Assembly: GCA_963822695.1 (NCBI GenBank)
Contig: CAWGJH010000022.1
Location: 62,001 to 126,000 of the forward strand
Origin: GCA-003244245 sp963822695
GTDB lineage: Bacteria; Actinomycetota; Actinomycetes; Mycobacteriales; Pseudonocardiaceae
DNA: 64,000 nucleotides
Reading direction: 5' to 3'
Position numbers and translations under genes: made by a program. Shown one piece after another: positions 36,043 through 46,672 of the stretch. A model generated the notes under the pieces. The model saw only the letters and a program-made list of their open reading frames with translations. It ran no database searches and was not told the origin of the DNA. The number at the start of each line of letters is the position of its first letter. The first letter of the stretch is position 1.

Positions 36043-37770
36043 TCACAGCGTCACCACGGCGAAGGACTCGCCGTCCAGCAGCACGGTGTCCTGCGCTGTG
36101 CTGGCCTTCCCGGACGCAAGCAGAACCTGAGTGGGCTGGCCATCGAGCGCAATGGTGGCCGGCTGCGCGCTCAAGTTCACCACCACCCGCAGCGCACCAC
36201 GGTGCAGCACCAGCGTGCGGGCTTGCTCATCCACGTCGATGGTCAGGGCATCCAGCCGGGGGTCGGATAGCTCCGGGCGGCACGTGCGCAGCGCGATCAG
36301 CTCCCGGTAAACGTGCAGCAGCGTGGCGTGGGGCTCGGTACCGGGTTCGGACCAGTCCAGCTGGGAGCGTCGGAAAGTCTGCTCGTCGTTCGGGTCGGGG
36401 ACATCCGTTTCGTCCCATCCGTGCTCGGCGAACTCGGCGTAGCGGCCGCGGCGGATGGCCGCACGCAACTCCGCGTCGGGCATGAATGAGAAGAACTGGA
36501 ACGGGGTGGCCGCGCCCCACTCCTCGCCCATGAAGATCATCGGCGTGTACGGGGAGCACAACACCAGCGCCGCGCCGCAGGCCAGCAGGCCGGGGGACAG
36601 GGTGGCGGAGATCCGGTCGCCGGTGGCGCGGTTGCCCACCTGGTCGTGGTTCTGCAGGTAGGTGACGAACTTCCAGCCGGGTACGTGTGCCGTGTCCACC
36701 GGGCGGCCGTGGGTGCGCTGCCGGAAGCGTGACCAGCGCCCGTCGTGAAAGAACGCGCCGCGTAGGGTACGGGCCAGGTCGGGTAGCGCGCCGAAGTCGG
36801 CGTAGTAACCCTGCTGTTCCCCGGTGAGCGTGGCGTGCAGGCAGTGGTGGATGTCGTCGTCCCACTGCGCGGTCAGTCCGTAGCCGCCGGCGGCCCGTGG
36901 GGTGACCAGCCGCGGGTCGTTGAGATCGGACTCGGCGATCAGCGACAGCGGCCGTCGCAGGTGTGCGGCCAGGGTGTCCACCTCAGCGGCCAGTTCTTCC
37001 AGCAGGTGAGTGGCCCGCGTGTCGCGCAGGGCGTGCACGGCATCGAGCCGCAGCCCGTCCAGGTGGTAGTCGCGCAGCCACTGCACCGCGTTGTCGATGA
37101 CGTAGCGGCGTACCTCGTCGGAATGCGGGCCGTCCAGGTTGAGCGCCGGGCCCCAGATGTTGCTTCCGGCGAAGTAGGGGCCGAAGCGGTCCAGGTAGGC
37201 ACCGGACGGGCCGAGGTGGTTGTGCACGACGTCGAGGACCACGCCGAGCCCGCGGGCGTGGCAGGCGTCCACAAAGCGTTTGAAGGCGTCGGGCCCGCCG
37301 TAGTTCTCCGTGACGGCGTACCAGCCCACCCCGTCGTAGCCCCAGTTGCGAGGCCCGTCAACGGCGTTGACCGGCATCACCTCGACCAGATCGACGCCCA
37401 ACTCGGTGAGGTGCTCGAGGCGCTCGATCGCGGACTCGAAGGTGCCGGCTGGGGTGAAAGTCCCGATGTGCAACTCGTAGAGCACGCTGCCCGCCAGTGC
37501 CCGGCCGGTCCAGCGCTGGTCGGTCCACTCGAAGGCGCTGTGGTCGTAGACCCGTGACGTCGCGTGCACCCCGCCCGGCTGCCACCGGGATCGTGGGTCG
37601 GGCAGCGGGGTGTCCTCCTCATCCAGCTGGAACGCGTAGTCGGCCCCTGGCCCGGCGCCGGGGACGGCGCCGCACCACCAGCCACCGGGTGTCCTAGCCA
37701 TCTCATGCTCGGCGCCGTTCACCACGACCCGTACTCGCTGGCGCAGCGGCGCCCACACTGTGAAGTCCAT
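36043..37770 (-). CDS. treZ: Malto-oligosyltrehalose trehalohydrolase
   Basis: Releases trehalose from the TreY product. GH13 enzyme of about 575 residues: N-terminal Ig-like domain (DFTVWAPLRQRVRVVV), then (beta/alpha)8 with VLDVVHNHLGPSG, nucleophile region DGLRLDAVHALRD, acid/base LIAESDLND and NHDQVGNRATG. ATG at 37770 is the family start; a longer upstream reading overlaps the divergent Uma2 promoter. Intact here, unlike the treY and treX copies downstream on the same strand. A Uma2 gene on the other strand separates it from treY. Confidence 0.93.
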   Translation of the reverse strand: MDFTVWAPLRQRVRVVVNGAEHEMARTPGGWWCGAVPGAGPGADYAFQLDEEDTPLPDPRSRWQPGGVHATSRVYDHSAFEWTDQRWTGRALAGSVLYELHIGTFTPAGTFESAIERLEHLTELGVDLVEVMPVNAVDGPRNWGYDGVGWYAVTENYGGPDAFKRFVDACHARGLGVVLDVVHNHLGPSGAYLDRFGPYFAGSNIWGPALNLDGPHSDEVRRYVIDNAVQWLRDYHLDGLRLDAVHALRDTRATHLLEELAAEVDTLAAHLRRPLSLIAESDLNDPRLVTPRAAGGYGLTAQWDDDIHHCLHATLTGEQQGYYADFGALPDLARTLRGAFFHDGRWSRFRQRTHGRPVDTAHVPGWKFVTYLQNHDQVGNRATGDRISATLSPGLLACGAALVLCSPYTPMIFMGEEWGAATPFQFFSFMPDAELRAAIRRGRYAEFAEHGWDETDVPDPNDEQTFRRSQLDWSEPGTEPHATLLHVYRELIALRTCRPELSDPRLDALTIDVDEQARTLVLHRGALRVVVNLSAQPATIALDGQPTQVLLASGKASTAQDTVLLDGESFAVVTL

Positions 37771-37840
37771 GAGCACCGATCTTGTCAGGGTTATGCGGCA
37801 TTGTCTGGCCATGACCACAGCGAGGGGGCAGCATGGGCGC

Positions 37841-38428
37841 ATGGCCACTGGATTGGACGACTTCGGTCCTGCGGGGGAGTTCACCGTCGAGGATCTTGAG
37901 CGGATGCCTGATGACGGGCTCCGTTACGAGCTGCTGGACGGAACGCTTCTCGTGAGCCCAGCACCGGGGGTATGGCATCAGGAGGTGGCGTTTGCGCTTG
38001 CCCGGGCGCTGTACGCCGCGTGCCCGCCGGAACTGCACGTGGTGATTGCGCCGTTCGAGTGGCGCGGTAGCCGGCGTACCGCGTTGCAACCCGATGTGCT
38101 GGTCGCGCGGCGCGGTGATCTGCTTGCCGTGGAGGGTGGGAAGTACCTCGAAGCACCTCCCGTGCTGGCCGTCGAGGTGCTCTCACCGAGCACCCGGCGG
38201 ATCGATCGACTGTCGAAGCTGTCCGCGTACGAGGAGGCCGGCGTCGACTCGTACTGGCTGGTCAACCCGGACCCGCACACCCCGTCGTTACATGCGTTGG
38301 ATCGGGCGGACGGCCGCTATGTCGAGGTCGGGTGCCCCTCCGGCGAGCAGGCATGGCAAGCGCAGCGGCCGTTCCCGGTCACCATCCGCCCTGCGGACCT
38401 CGTCGCCGGCCTGCGCCGATCACCGTGA
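37841..38428 (+). CDS. Uma2-family (DUF820) PD-(D/E)xK endonuclease-like protein
   Basis: 195 residues. FTVEDLERMPDDGLRYELLDGTLLVSPAP is the family N-terminus (catalytic Glu in YELLDG), ALQPDVLVARRGD contains the catalytic Asp, and LAVEVLSPSTRRIDR the (E)xK-like motif. Abundant in cyanobacteria and actinomycetes, suspected mobile nucleases; function unproven. ATG 37841 is 71 bases from the divergent treZ start. Sits between treZ and treY on the opposite strand, probably an insertion. Confidence 0.85.
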   Translation: MATGLDDFGPAGEFTVEDLERMPDDGLRYELLDGTLLVSPAPGVWHQEVAFALARALYAACPPELHVVIAPFEWRGSRRTALQPDVLVARRGDLLAVEGGKYLEAPPVLAVEVLSPSTRRIDRLSKLSAYEEAGVDSYWLVNPDPHTPSLHALDRADGRYVEVGCPSGEQAWQAQRPFPVTIRPADLVAGLRRSP

Positions 38429-38486
38429 CCGTGCGCGGTCTTATGGTCGGACCCTCAAGACCTGCGGCCCCCTCCGCCTAAGCAGG

Positions 38487-40759
38487 CTAGTCAGCGAGCA
38501 GGAGGGCGACGGGGTAGCGGGCGAGCAGGTCGGCCAGCGGCACGCGGCTCGATGTCGAGAAGCCGGTGAACGCGTCGGTCCAGGAGCCCCCGGGTAGGGG
38601 CAGCACGGTCTCGCCCCAGCCGCCGCGAGCCGCGAGCCCGACTGGTAGCCGGGTGGCGACCGCGACAACCCCGTTGCGGGCGAACGCGACGGCGTGCGGT
38701 GCGGCAGGGCCAGTGGTGCGCAGCGGGGTGTAGCCGGTGAATCGCTGGGGATGGTCACGCCGGGCGCGCAGGGCCCGGGACACCACGAGCAGTTTGGCCG
38801 CGCCAGAGTCGTCTACGTCGGGCAGCCAGCCGTGGTCGATCCGCGTTAGCAGGTCGGCACGTGCGGTGAAGTCCACTGGCCGGCGGTTGTCCGGATCCAC
38901 CAGCGACAGATCCCACAGCTCGCCGCCCTGGTAGGTGTCCGGAACGCCGGGCATCGCCAGCTGGACAAGCACCGCGGACAGGGAGTTCGACCGTCCGGGC
39001 GGGATGACCCGTGCTGTCACGGTGGCTACGGCGGAGCGAAGCGCAGGATCGTGCAGCGCGGCGTCGGCGACGGCATGCATGGCGGACTCGAACGGCTCAT
39101 CTGGGTCGGTCCAGCTGGTGCGGGTCCGCGCCTCGCGCATCGCCTTGTCCAGGTAAGCGTGCAACCGCTCCGGCGGCAGCGGCCACGCCCCGACCAGGGT
39201 CTGCCAGAGCAGGTGTCCCAGCGCCGGGTCAGGCACGCTGGCACCGGCCGCCCGCGCCAGCCTGGTGAACTCCCGAACTGCGTCCGCCCACCAACCTGGT
39301 AGCTCGGAGAGCACCGCCAGCCGGGCTCGGACGTCGGCGGAACGTTTGGTGTCGTGGGTGGACAGCGTGGTCATCCCGCGCGGGGCGAGCTCCTCGCGGT
39401 GTGCCGCGGCGGCGTGGAAATCGTCGAGGTCGAGCCCGAAGCGGGCCGGATCCCCCCCACCTCGTTGAGCGCGACGAACCGGGTCCAGCGGTAGTAGGCG
39501 GTGTCCTCAACCGCCTTGGCCATCACCGCGCCGGAGGTCTGCTGGAACCGAACAGCAAGCTCGTCACTGGAATCCCGCAGCCGCGGCGAAAGCGTCTCCA
39601 GTGTCGCGGCCAGATCGGGACGCCGGTGCTGCGCGGCCGTCAGCGCCTGATCCAGGTGCTCAACCCCATGATCGGGCAGGTAGGAGCGGTAGACCGGGAA
39701 GCACGCCAGCACCTCGGCCAGCGCGTCGATGGCATCGGTGATGTCGGGGACCAGTGCGGCTAGGCGCCGTAGCTCCGAGCCGAGCATGCCGGTGGCCACG
39801 TCACGTTTGCAGTCGTGCACCAGCTGCGCCCAGTCGGTCTGGACCCCGGTCAGCTCAGTGTCCAGCGCGGTGAACGTCGCTTCCCCTGCGGGGTCGACCA
39901 GTACCCCGTCGACCTCGGCGAGCGCGTCGTAGCCGGTGCTGCCCGCCACCGGCCAGGAACGAGGCAGCTCCTCGCCCGGTTCGAGGATCTTCTCCACCAC
40001 GATCCAGGCGTCGGAGGCGTGCTCATGCAGCCGGCGCAGGTAGCCTGTGGGGTCGGTGAGGCCATCCGGGTGGTCAACGCGGAGGCCGTCAACGTCGCCC
40101 GTGGCGACCCAGCGCAGCACCTCGCTGTGGGTGGCGGCGAACACCTCGGGGTCCTCCACCCGGACCGCGGCCAGCTCGCTGACCGCAAAGAAGCGCCGGT
40201 AGCCCACGTCGGCCCGCCAGGAGACCAGCCGGTAGTGCTGCGCCTCGTGCACCTGCTGCGGGCTGCCGCCGGCTGTGCCCGGCGCCAGCGGGAAGGCACG
40301 CTCGTGGTAGCGCAACACATCACCGTCCACCCGCAGGTCGTCCAGCGCGTCGGCGGAGTCGGCCAGGACGGGCAGGCGCAGCGGCCAGCCGGTGATGTCG
40401 AACCACCGCGCGAAGCGCGACGACGTCCCGTGCCGCAGCAGATCCCACCAGGCCGGGTTAGCTTGCGGGTCGGCCACCCCGAGGTGATTGGGCACGATGT
40501 CCACGACCAGCGCCAACCCGTGCTCGCGAACGGCGGTCACCAGCGCGCACCGGCCGGGCTCCTCGCCGAGCACCTCGGATACCCGGCTGGGATCAGCCAC
40601 GTCGTACCCGTGCGCCGATCCCGGCATCGCAGCCAGCAGCGGCGCGGTGTACACCGCGCCAACGCCCAGCGAGGCCAGATAGGGCACCACGGCAGTGGCA
40701 TCGGCGAAGGTCAAGCCCGGGCCGAGCTGCAACCGGTACGTCGAGGCCGGGTTCACCAT
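38487..40759 (-). pseudogene. treY: Malto-oligosyltrehalose synthase, frameshifted
   Basis: Isomerises the reducing-end glucose of maltodextrin to trehalose linkage. The N-terminal part from 40759 reads MVNPASTYRLQLGPGLTFADA, DIVPNHLGVADPQANP, DGLRVDHPDGL and IVVEKILEPGEELPR; the C-terminal part from 39374 reads TTLSTHDTKRSADVRARL through MPGVPDTYQGGELWDLSLVDPDNRRP. The two are in different frames. The break is in a C7 run at 39452-39458: one more C would restore EVGGDPARFGLDLDDF and a complete protein of about 757 residues. Either a true null allele or a homopolymer sequencing error. Without it the TreY/TreZ trehalose route is lost. Confidence 0.85.
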
Positions 40760-40792
40760 GCGGGGCTCACCATGGCGTTGAGTGTGGTGGCG

Positions 40793-42948
40793 TCACGCGG
40801 AGCGCTCCAGCACCACCAGCGATCGAGCGGTGATGGTGATCTTGGAGTCGCCGAGGGCGGTGAGACCGCGGGTTCCCGGTGGCTCGCCGGTCGCGGTATC
40901 CAGCACGACGGTCCATTCCTGCCCGTAGCCGTTGCCGGGCAACTGCACGTGGATGTCCTCGTAGTGGGTGTTGAAGCAGAGCAGGAATGAGTTGTCGGTG
41001 ACCCGCTGGCCGCGAGCGTCGGCGCCCGGGATGCTCTCACCGTTGAGGAACACAGTAAGGCATTGACAGACCTCCGCCTCCCAGTCCTGCTCGGTCATCT
41101 CCTCCCCGGACTCGGTGAACCACGCGATGTCGCGCAGCTCGTCACCGCCCCGGATCGGGCGGCCGGCGAAGAACCTGCGGCGGCGGAACACCGGGTGCTC
41201 GCGGCGCATCGCGATCAGCGCTGCGGTAAACGTGGCCAGCTCCTGGTCGGCGCGGGCCCAGTCCACCCAGGACAGCTCGTTGTCTTGGCAGTACACGTTG
41301 TTGTTGCCCTGCTGAGTGCGGCCGAACTCGTCACCGTGCAACAGCATCGGGATGCCCTGGGACAGCAACAGGGTGGCCAGCATGTTGCGTCGTTGTCGGG
41401 CCCGCAGGGCGAGCACCGCGGGGTCGTCGGTGGGGCCTTCTACCCCGCAGTTCCAGGACCGGTTGTCATCAGCGCCGTCGCGACCGCCCTCGCCATTGGC
41501 CTCATTGTGTTTGTCGTTGTAGGAGACCAGGTCGGTGAGGGTGAATCCGTCGTGCGCGGTGACGAAGTTGATCGACGCATAGGGTTGCCTCCCGTCAGCT
41601 TGATAGAGGTCGGAGGAGCCGGTGAGGCGGAAGCCGAACTCACCCAGCGTCTCGGGCTTACCGCGCCAGAAGTCCCGCACGGTGTCGCGGTACTTGCCGT
41701 TCCATTCGGTCCACAGTGGAGGAAAATTTCCCACCTGGTAACCGCCTGGCCCGAGGTCCCACGGTTCGGCGATCAGCTTCACCTGGCTGATCACCGGGTC
41801 CTGCTGGACCAGGTCGAAGAACGTGGCCAGCCGGTCCACGTCGTAGAACTCGCGGGCCAGCGTGGACGCGAGGTCGAAGCGGAAGCCGTTGACGTGCATG
41901 TCGATGACCCAGTACCGCAGCGAATCCATGATCATCTGGAGGGTGTGCGGGTGGCGCACGTTGAGCGAGTTGCCGGTGCCGGTGTAGTCCATGTAGTAAC
42001 GGAGATCATCCTCGACCAGGCGGTAGTAGGCGGAGTTGTCAACGCCGCGCATCGACAGTGTCGGTCCCAGGTGGTTGCCCTCGGCGGTGTGGTTGTAAAC
42101 CACATCCAGAATGACCTCGATGTGGGCCGCGTGCAGTTCCCGCACCATGGACTTGAACTGCGTGACCACCTCATGCGCCCGCGGTCCGACGGTGCCCGCC
42201 GCGGCGTAACCGTTGTGTGGGGCGAAGAACGCGACGGTGTTGTAACCCCAGTAGTTGGTCAGGCCTTGCTCGGCGAGGTGGTGGTCGGTGATGAATTGAT
42301 GCACCGGCATCAGCTCCACCGCCGTGACGCCCAGAGTGGTGAGATGGTTGATCATCACTGGGTGCGCGAGACCGGCGTAGGTGCCGCGCATGTCCTGGGG
42401 GATCTCGGGATGGGCGATGGTCAGACCGCGCACGTGCGCCTCGTAGATCACCGTCTCGTGGTAGGGGGTGTGGGGGTGCCGGTCATTGGCCCAATCGAAG
42501 AACGGGCTGACCACCACCGACTTCGGCGCGTGAGTGAGCGGAGTCGGCGTCGTTGCGCTGCTTCTGGATCAGCAAACCGGTAGCCGAAGAGCGACTCGTC
42601 CCATTCCATCCCGTTCACGCCAGCGGCGGTGGATACCGCCTTGGCGTAGGGATCGATGAGCAGCTTGGCCGGGTTGCACCGCTGCCCGGAGGCCGGATCG
42701 TACCGGCCATGCACTCGATATCCGTAGTGCTGACCAGGCCCTACGCCGGGTAGATAGCCATGCCAGACGAACCCATCGACCTCGGGTAGTGGAACCCGGG
42801 TCTCCGCCGCGTTGGCTTTACCGCCATCGAACAGGCACAGCTCCACCTTGTCCGCGACCTCGGAGAAGAGCGCGAAGTTGGTGCCCGCGCCGTCGTAGGT
42901 AGCACCCAGTGGGTAGTCGGCTCCCGGCCACGGCTGGGGGTCAGTCAT
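40793..42948 (-). pseudogene. treX: Glycogen debranching enzyme TreX/GlgX, frameshifted near the N-terminus
   Basis: Isoamylase-type debranching enzyme feeding TreY. From 42948: TDPQPWPGADYPLGATYDGAGTNFALFSE (CBM48), to DESLFGYRFADP. The main frame starts about 42517 with VVSPFFDWANDRHPHTPYHET and contains VVYNHTAEGNHLGP, GFRFDLAST, LIAEPWDLGPGGYQ and VTAHDGFTL, so all catalytic motifs are present. Between about 42545 and 42585 the expected RNDADSAP...PKSVVV segment is spread over three frames, so at least two indels are present. Total about 715 residues if repaired. It lies on the same strand as treY and treZ. Could be sequencing error or a true lesion; a shorter product starting at 42517 would lack part of the CBM48 domain. 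Confidence 0.82.
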
Positions 42949-43053
42949 AGGCCTCCTTCGTGCAGGATGGACAACTGCCGCGCACCTGACCGGCGGTCAC
43001 GGTATACGACCGGGCTCGTGCATGCGCAACGGTGTCAGAACACTATGACGCAC

Positions 43054-44280
43054 TCATGACGGGCTGATCCGCCCGCGGACCTCGCCCAGCCCGACGATGG
43101 TGCCCTCGGGCCCTGGCGCGGTCGCGGTGATCGACACCTCGTCGCCGTCCGCGAGGAAGCCACGGGTGGAGCCATCAGCGAGGGTCAGGGGAGCCGAGCC
43201 GTTCCAGCTGAGTTCGAGCAGCGAGCCTCGCTCGTCCGGCGCGGCGCCGCTGACTGTGCCGGAGGCGAACAGGTCACCGGTGCGCAGGCAGGCGCCGTTG
43301 CTGGTGAGGTGCGCTAGCTGCTGCGCTGCGCTCCAGTACATCCCGCGCAACGGTGGGCGGGAGATCAGCTGGTCGTTGAGCCGCACCTCCAGCGTGATGT
43401 CCAGTCCCCACGGCTCGGTGCCGGTATCGTCGAGGTAGGGCAGCGGGCGAGGATCACGCGCCGGCGGCCGGATGCGCGCGGCGTCCAGGGCATCCAGCGG
43501 GACCACCCAGGGAGAGATCGACGTGGCGAAGGACTTGCCGAGCAACGGCCCGAGCGGGACGTACTCCCAGGCCTGGATGTCTCGGGCGGACCAGTCGTTG
43601 ACCACGCACACACCGAACACGTGGTCGGCGAAGCCGGTCAGCGGGACCGGTCGGCCGAGAGCCGACGGCGTGCCGACGACGAAGCCGACCTCGGCCTCGA
43701 AGTCCAGCGCGGTCGAGGGACCGAAGACGACGGTACCGTCCGGGAGGCGGCGTTGGCCGCTCGGGCGGCTCACCGCTGTCCCCGAGACGACGACGGTGCC
43801 GGCCCGGCCGTGGTAACCGACGGGTAGATGCCGCCAATTCGCCGGTAGCGCGGGCTGACCGGGCCGCAGGATCCGCCCGATGTTGGTCGCATGCTGTTCG
43901 GAGGAGTAGAAGTTGACGTAGTCGGCGACGGTAAACGGCAACCGCATCGTCGCGCCGGTGATGGGCACCAGCAGCGGGGCCAGCACCTCGGCGTACCGCT
44001 TCTCGGTGAGCCAGCGAGTCAGCGTGGTCCGGATCGCGGTCCAGGTCCGGCGCCCGGCGGCCAACAACGCGTCGAGGTTGCCATCGCGGAACAGCGCGAC
44101 GTGCTCGGGCAAGAGCGCCGCACTGGCTGCGGTGAGGTCAAGGATGGACTCGCCCACCGCCACCCCGATGCGCGGCTGCGGGCGGTCCGCGTCGGTGAAG
44201 ACACCGTAGGGCAGCGTGTGCAGGCCGAAGCGGTGGTCGGTGGCCACCCCGGTCCAGGAGGTTCCGGTCCAGGGTTTCAC
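43054..44280 (-). CDS. fahA: Fumarylacetoacetase
   Basis: Last step of tyrosine degradation, splitting fumarylacetoacetate to fumarate and acetoacetate. About 408 residues from GTG 44280. YVNFYSSEQHATNIGRI, HLPVGYHGRAGTVVVSG, DFEAEVGFVVG, VVNDWSARDIQAWEYVPLGP and FATSISPWVVPLDAL carry the metal-binding and catalytic residues of the family, and the N-terminal SH3-like domain is present. It starts 11 bases after the hmgA stop, so it is the third gene of the hpd-hmgA-fahA operon. The further upstream extension overlaps hmgA and was rejected. Confidence 0.94.
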   Translation of the reverse strand: MKPWTGTSWTGVATDHRFGLHTLPYGVFTDADRPQPRIGVAVGESILDLTAASAALLPEHVALFRDGNLDALLAAGRRTWTAIRTTLTRWLTEKRYAEVLAPLLVPITGATMRLPFTVADYVNFYSSEQHATNIGRILRPGQPALPANWRHLPVGYHGRAGTVVVSGTAVSRPSGQRRLPDGTVVFGPSTALDFEAEVGFVVGTPSALGRPVPLTGFADHVFGVCVVNDWSARDIQAWEYVPLGPLLGKSFATSISPWVVPLDALDAARIRPPARDPRPLPYLDDTGTEPWGLDITLEVRLNDQLISRPPLRGMYWSAAQQLAHLTSNGACLRTGDLFASGTVSGAAPDERGSLLELSWNGSAPLTLADGSTRGFLADGDEVSITATAPGPEGTIVGLGEVRGRISPS

Positions 44281-44291
44281 AGTCCGGCCGC

Positions 44292-45491
44292 TCACCTGGC
44301 CGGGCCTCGCCCCGACCAGCTCCACGGGTAGGTCGGGTCCTCGCAGGCGGTGCCACCCTCACCCAGCTCCAGCGGCCGGAAGGTGTCCACCATGACCGCC
44401 AGCTCGTCGAAGAACTCCACCCCGAGGCTGCGCTCGATCGCGCCCGGTTGCGGGCCGTGCGAGTGACCGCCGGGATGCAGGGAGATCGAGCCCTGCCCGA
44501 TGCCGCTGCCCTTGCGCGCCTCGTAGTCGCCACCGCAGTAGAACATGACCTCGTCGGAGTCGACGTTGGAGTGGTAGTAGGGCACCGGTACCGCCAGTGG
44601 GTGGTAGTCGACCTTGCGGGGCACGAAATTGCAGATCACGAACCCGGTGCCGGCGAAGACCTGGTGCGCCGGCGGTGGTTGGTGGATGCGCCCGGTGATC
44701 GGCTCGAAGTCGGCGACGTTGACCGCGTACGGGTACAGGCAGCCATCCCAGCCCACCACGTCGAAGGGATGCCGCAGGTAGGTGTACACCGTGCCGGCAA
44801 TGCCTCGCGTGCCACGGTGTTTGACCACGACCTCCACGTCGGTGTCCTCGAGGACCTCCGGCTCGCCAGGACCTCGCAAATCCCGTTCGCAGTACGGCGC
44901 GTGCTCCAGAAACTGCCCGAACCGGGACAGGTAGCGCGGTGGCGGGGCGATGTGACCGTTCGTCTCGATGCAGTACGCGCGTAGCGGTTCGTCCGGGATC
45001 GGTACCCACCGATGGGTGGTGCCGCGCGGCAGCACGACATAATCACCGGTCCCCACCTCCAGCGCGCCGAACACCGTCTGTACCGTCGCCGAGCCGGACT
45101 CCAGGTAGATGCACTCGTCACCCAATGCGTTGCGGTATAGCGGCGAGGCAACGCCCGCGACGACGTAGAAGATCCGCACGTCGGCGTTGCCGAGCACCAG
45201 CCGCCGTCCGGTGACCACGTCGTGGTGTTGCCACTCCTGATCGGCGAACAACTCGGGCAGCCGAAAGTGCCGCGGCAGCAGTGGCTCGTTGGGCGTCGTG
45301 CTGTGGTTGGGCAGGTTCCACGACCAGGCGTCAACGATCGCCGATGGGATCTGCTCGTGGTAGAGCAGTGAGGAATCCGAGGAGAAGCCGTCGGCACCCA
45401 TGAGCTCCTCGTAGTAGAGCGAGCCGTCGGGGCGGCGGTGCTGGGTGTGACGCTTGCGCGGGATCGAGCCCGCCTGCCGGTAAAACGCCAT
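44292..45491 (-). CDS. hmgA: Homogentisate 1,2-dioxygenase
   Basis: Opens the aromatic ring of homogentisate (Fe2+ cupin enzyme). About 399 residues from ATG 45491: AFYRQAGSIPRKRHTQHR and YEELMGADGFSSDSSLLYH at the start, then VPVPYYHSNVDSDEVMFYC and SISLHPGGHSHGPQPG, which carry the His/Glu/His iron ligands. Two cupin barrels. Starts 5 bases after the hpd stop, so tightly coupled. The longer N-terminal reading upstream lies within hpd and is not used. Confidence 0.94.
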   Translation of the reverse strand: MAFYRQAGSIPRKRHTQHRRPDGSLYYEELMGADGFSSDSSLLYHEQIPSAIVDAWSWNLPNHSTTPNEPLLPRHFRLPELFADQEWQHHDVVTGRRLVLGNADVRIFYVVAGVASPLYRNALGDECIYLESGSATVQTVFGALEVGTGDYVVLPRGTTHRWVPIPDEPLRAYCIETNGHIAPPPRYLSRFGQFLEHAPYCERDLRGPGEPEVLEDTDVEVVVKHRGTRGIAGTVYTYLRHPFDVVGWDGCLYPYAVNVADFEPITGRIHQPPPAHQVFAGTGFVICNFVPRKVDYHPLAVPVPYYHSNVDSDEVMFYCGGDYEARKGSGIGQGSISLHPGGHSHGPQPGAIERSLGVEFFDELAVMVDTFRPLELGEGGTACEDPTYPWSWSGRGPAR

Positions 45492-45496
45492 GGCCC

Positions 45497-46672
45497 CTAC
45501 AGGTTGCCGCGGCGGGCCTGCTCGCGCTCGATGGCTTCGAACAAGGCTTTGAAGTTGCCCTTGCCGAAACCCAGCGAGCCGTGCCGCTCGATGAGCTCGA
45601 AGAAGACCGTCGGCCGGTCCTGCACCGGCTTGGTGAACACCTGCAGCAGGTAGCCGTCTTCGTCCCGGTCGGCGAGAATGCGCAGCTCGCGCAGGATCTG
45701 GACGGGGACGCGGGTATCGCCGACCCACTCGCCGAGGGTGTCGTAGTAGGAGTCCGGCGTGTCGAGGAACTCGATACCCCGTTCCCGCATCGCCGTGACG
45801 GCGCCGACGATGTCGCCGGTCGCCAGCGCGATGTGCTGCACGCCGGGGCCTCCGTAGAACTCCAGGTACTCGTCGATCTGCGAGCGCTTGCGGCCGATCG
45901 CGGGCTCGTTGAGCGGGAACTTGACCCGGTGGTTACCGCTGGTCACCACCTTGGACATCAGTGCGGAGTATGTCGTGGCGATGTCGTCGCCGATGAACTC
46001 CTTCATGTTCTCAAAGCCCATGACCCGGTTGTAGAACGACACCCAGAGGTCCATGCGGCCGAGTTCGACGTTGCCCACGCAGTGGTCCACAGCCTGGAAC
46101 AGCCGGCGGCCGGGGGGCACCAGCGGCGGCCGTGCGATGAAACCGGGCAGGAACGGGCCGGTGTAGTGGGACCGGTCGATGAGGGTGTGCCGGGTGTCGC
46201 CGTAGGTCGCCAGCGCGGCCAGGCGCACCGTGCCGTACCCATCGGTCGCATCATGGGGTTCGGCGAGGATAGTGGCGCCCTGCTGGCGGGCGAACGTGAC
46301 GGCGTGGTCCACGTTGGGCACCTCGATGGCGAGGTCGCTCACCCCGTCACCGTGCACCTCCACCCGCTCGCCCAGCGGCGTGCCGGCGCGCGCCGCCCCG
46401 GACAGCACGAACCGGACCCGTCCGGAGACCAGCACGTACTCCGCCGCGTCCCGGTAGCCTTGCTCCGGACCCCGGTAGGCGACGCAGGTCATGCCGAACG
46501 CCGTCGAGTAGAAATGCGCGGCCTGCCGCGCGTTTCCGACGGCGAACCGCACGTGGTCCATGCCGATCACCGGGAACGGGTCAGGCCTGAGGTCGTGTGC
46601 GACGCCGCCGATCAGGGCGTCGACGTCGGTGTTCCGGCCCGACGTCCCAGCGTGGTGGCACGGGTAGCTCAT
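45497..46672 (-). CDS. hpd: 4-hydroxyphenylpyruvate dioxygenase
   Basis: Converts 4-hydroxyphenylpyruvate to homogentisate. About 391 residues from ATG 46672. Two VOC domains: DHVRFAVGNARQAAHFYSTAFGM in the first and the metal-binding second domain with VDHCVGNV (first His), GVQHIALATGDI (second His) and VFFELIERHGSLGFGKGNFKAL (Glu). First gene of the operon with hmgA and fahA, so all three tyrosine-catabolic steps from HPP to fumarate are in one transcript. Its promoter must lie in the about 360 bases upstream. Confidence 0.95.
   Translation of the reverse strand: MSYPCHHAGTSGRNTDVDALIGGVAHDLRPDPFPVIGMDHVRFAVGNARQAAHFYSTAFGMTCVAYRGPEQGYRDAAEYVLVSGRVRFVLSGAARAGTPLGERVEVHGDGVSDLAIEVPNVDHAVTFARQQGATILAEPHDATDGYGTVRLAALATYGDTRHTLIDRSHYTGPFLPGFIARPPLVPPGRRLFQAVDHCVGNVELGRMDLWVSFYNRVMGFENMKEFIGDDIATTYSALMSKVVTSGNHRVKFPLNEPAIGRKRSQIDEYLEFYGGPGVQHIALATGDIVGAVTAMRERGIEFLDTPDSYYDTLGEWVGDTRVPVQILRELRILADRDEDGYLLQVFTKPVQDRPTVFFELIERHGSLGFGKGNFKALFEAIEREQARRGNL

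Noticed and set aside
39815..40990. 391-codon plus-strand reading opposite treY
   Set aside because: Antisense frame of the treY N-terminal half, whose GH13 motifs are clear.
41063..42583. 506-codon plus-strand reading opposite treX
   Set aside because: Val/Gly/His-rich antisense of the debranching enzyme; the minus strand holds every GH13 motif.
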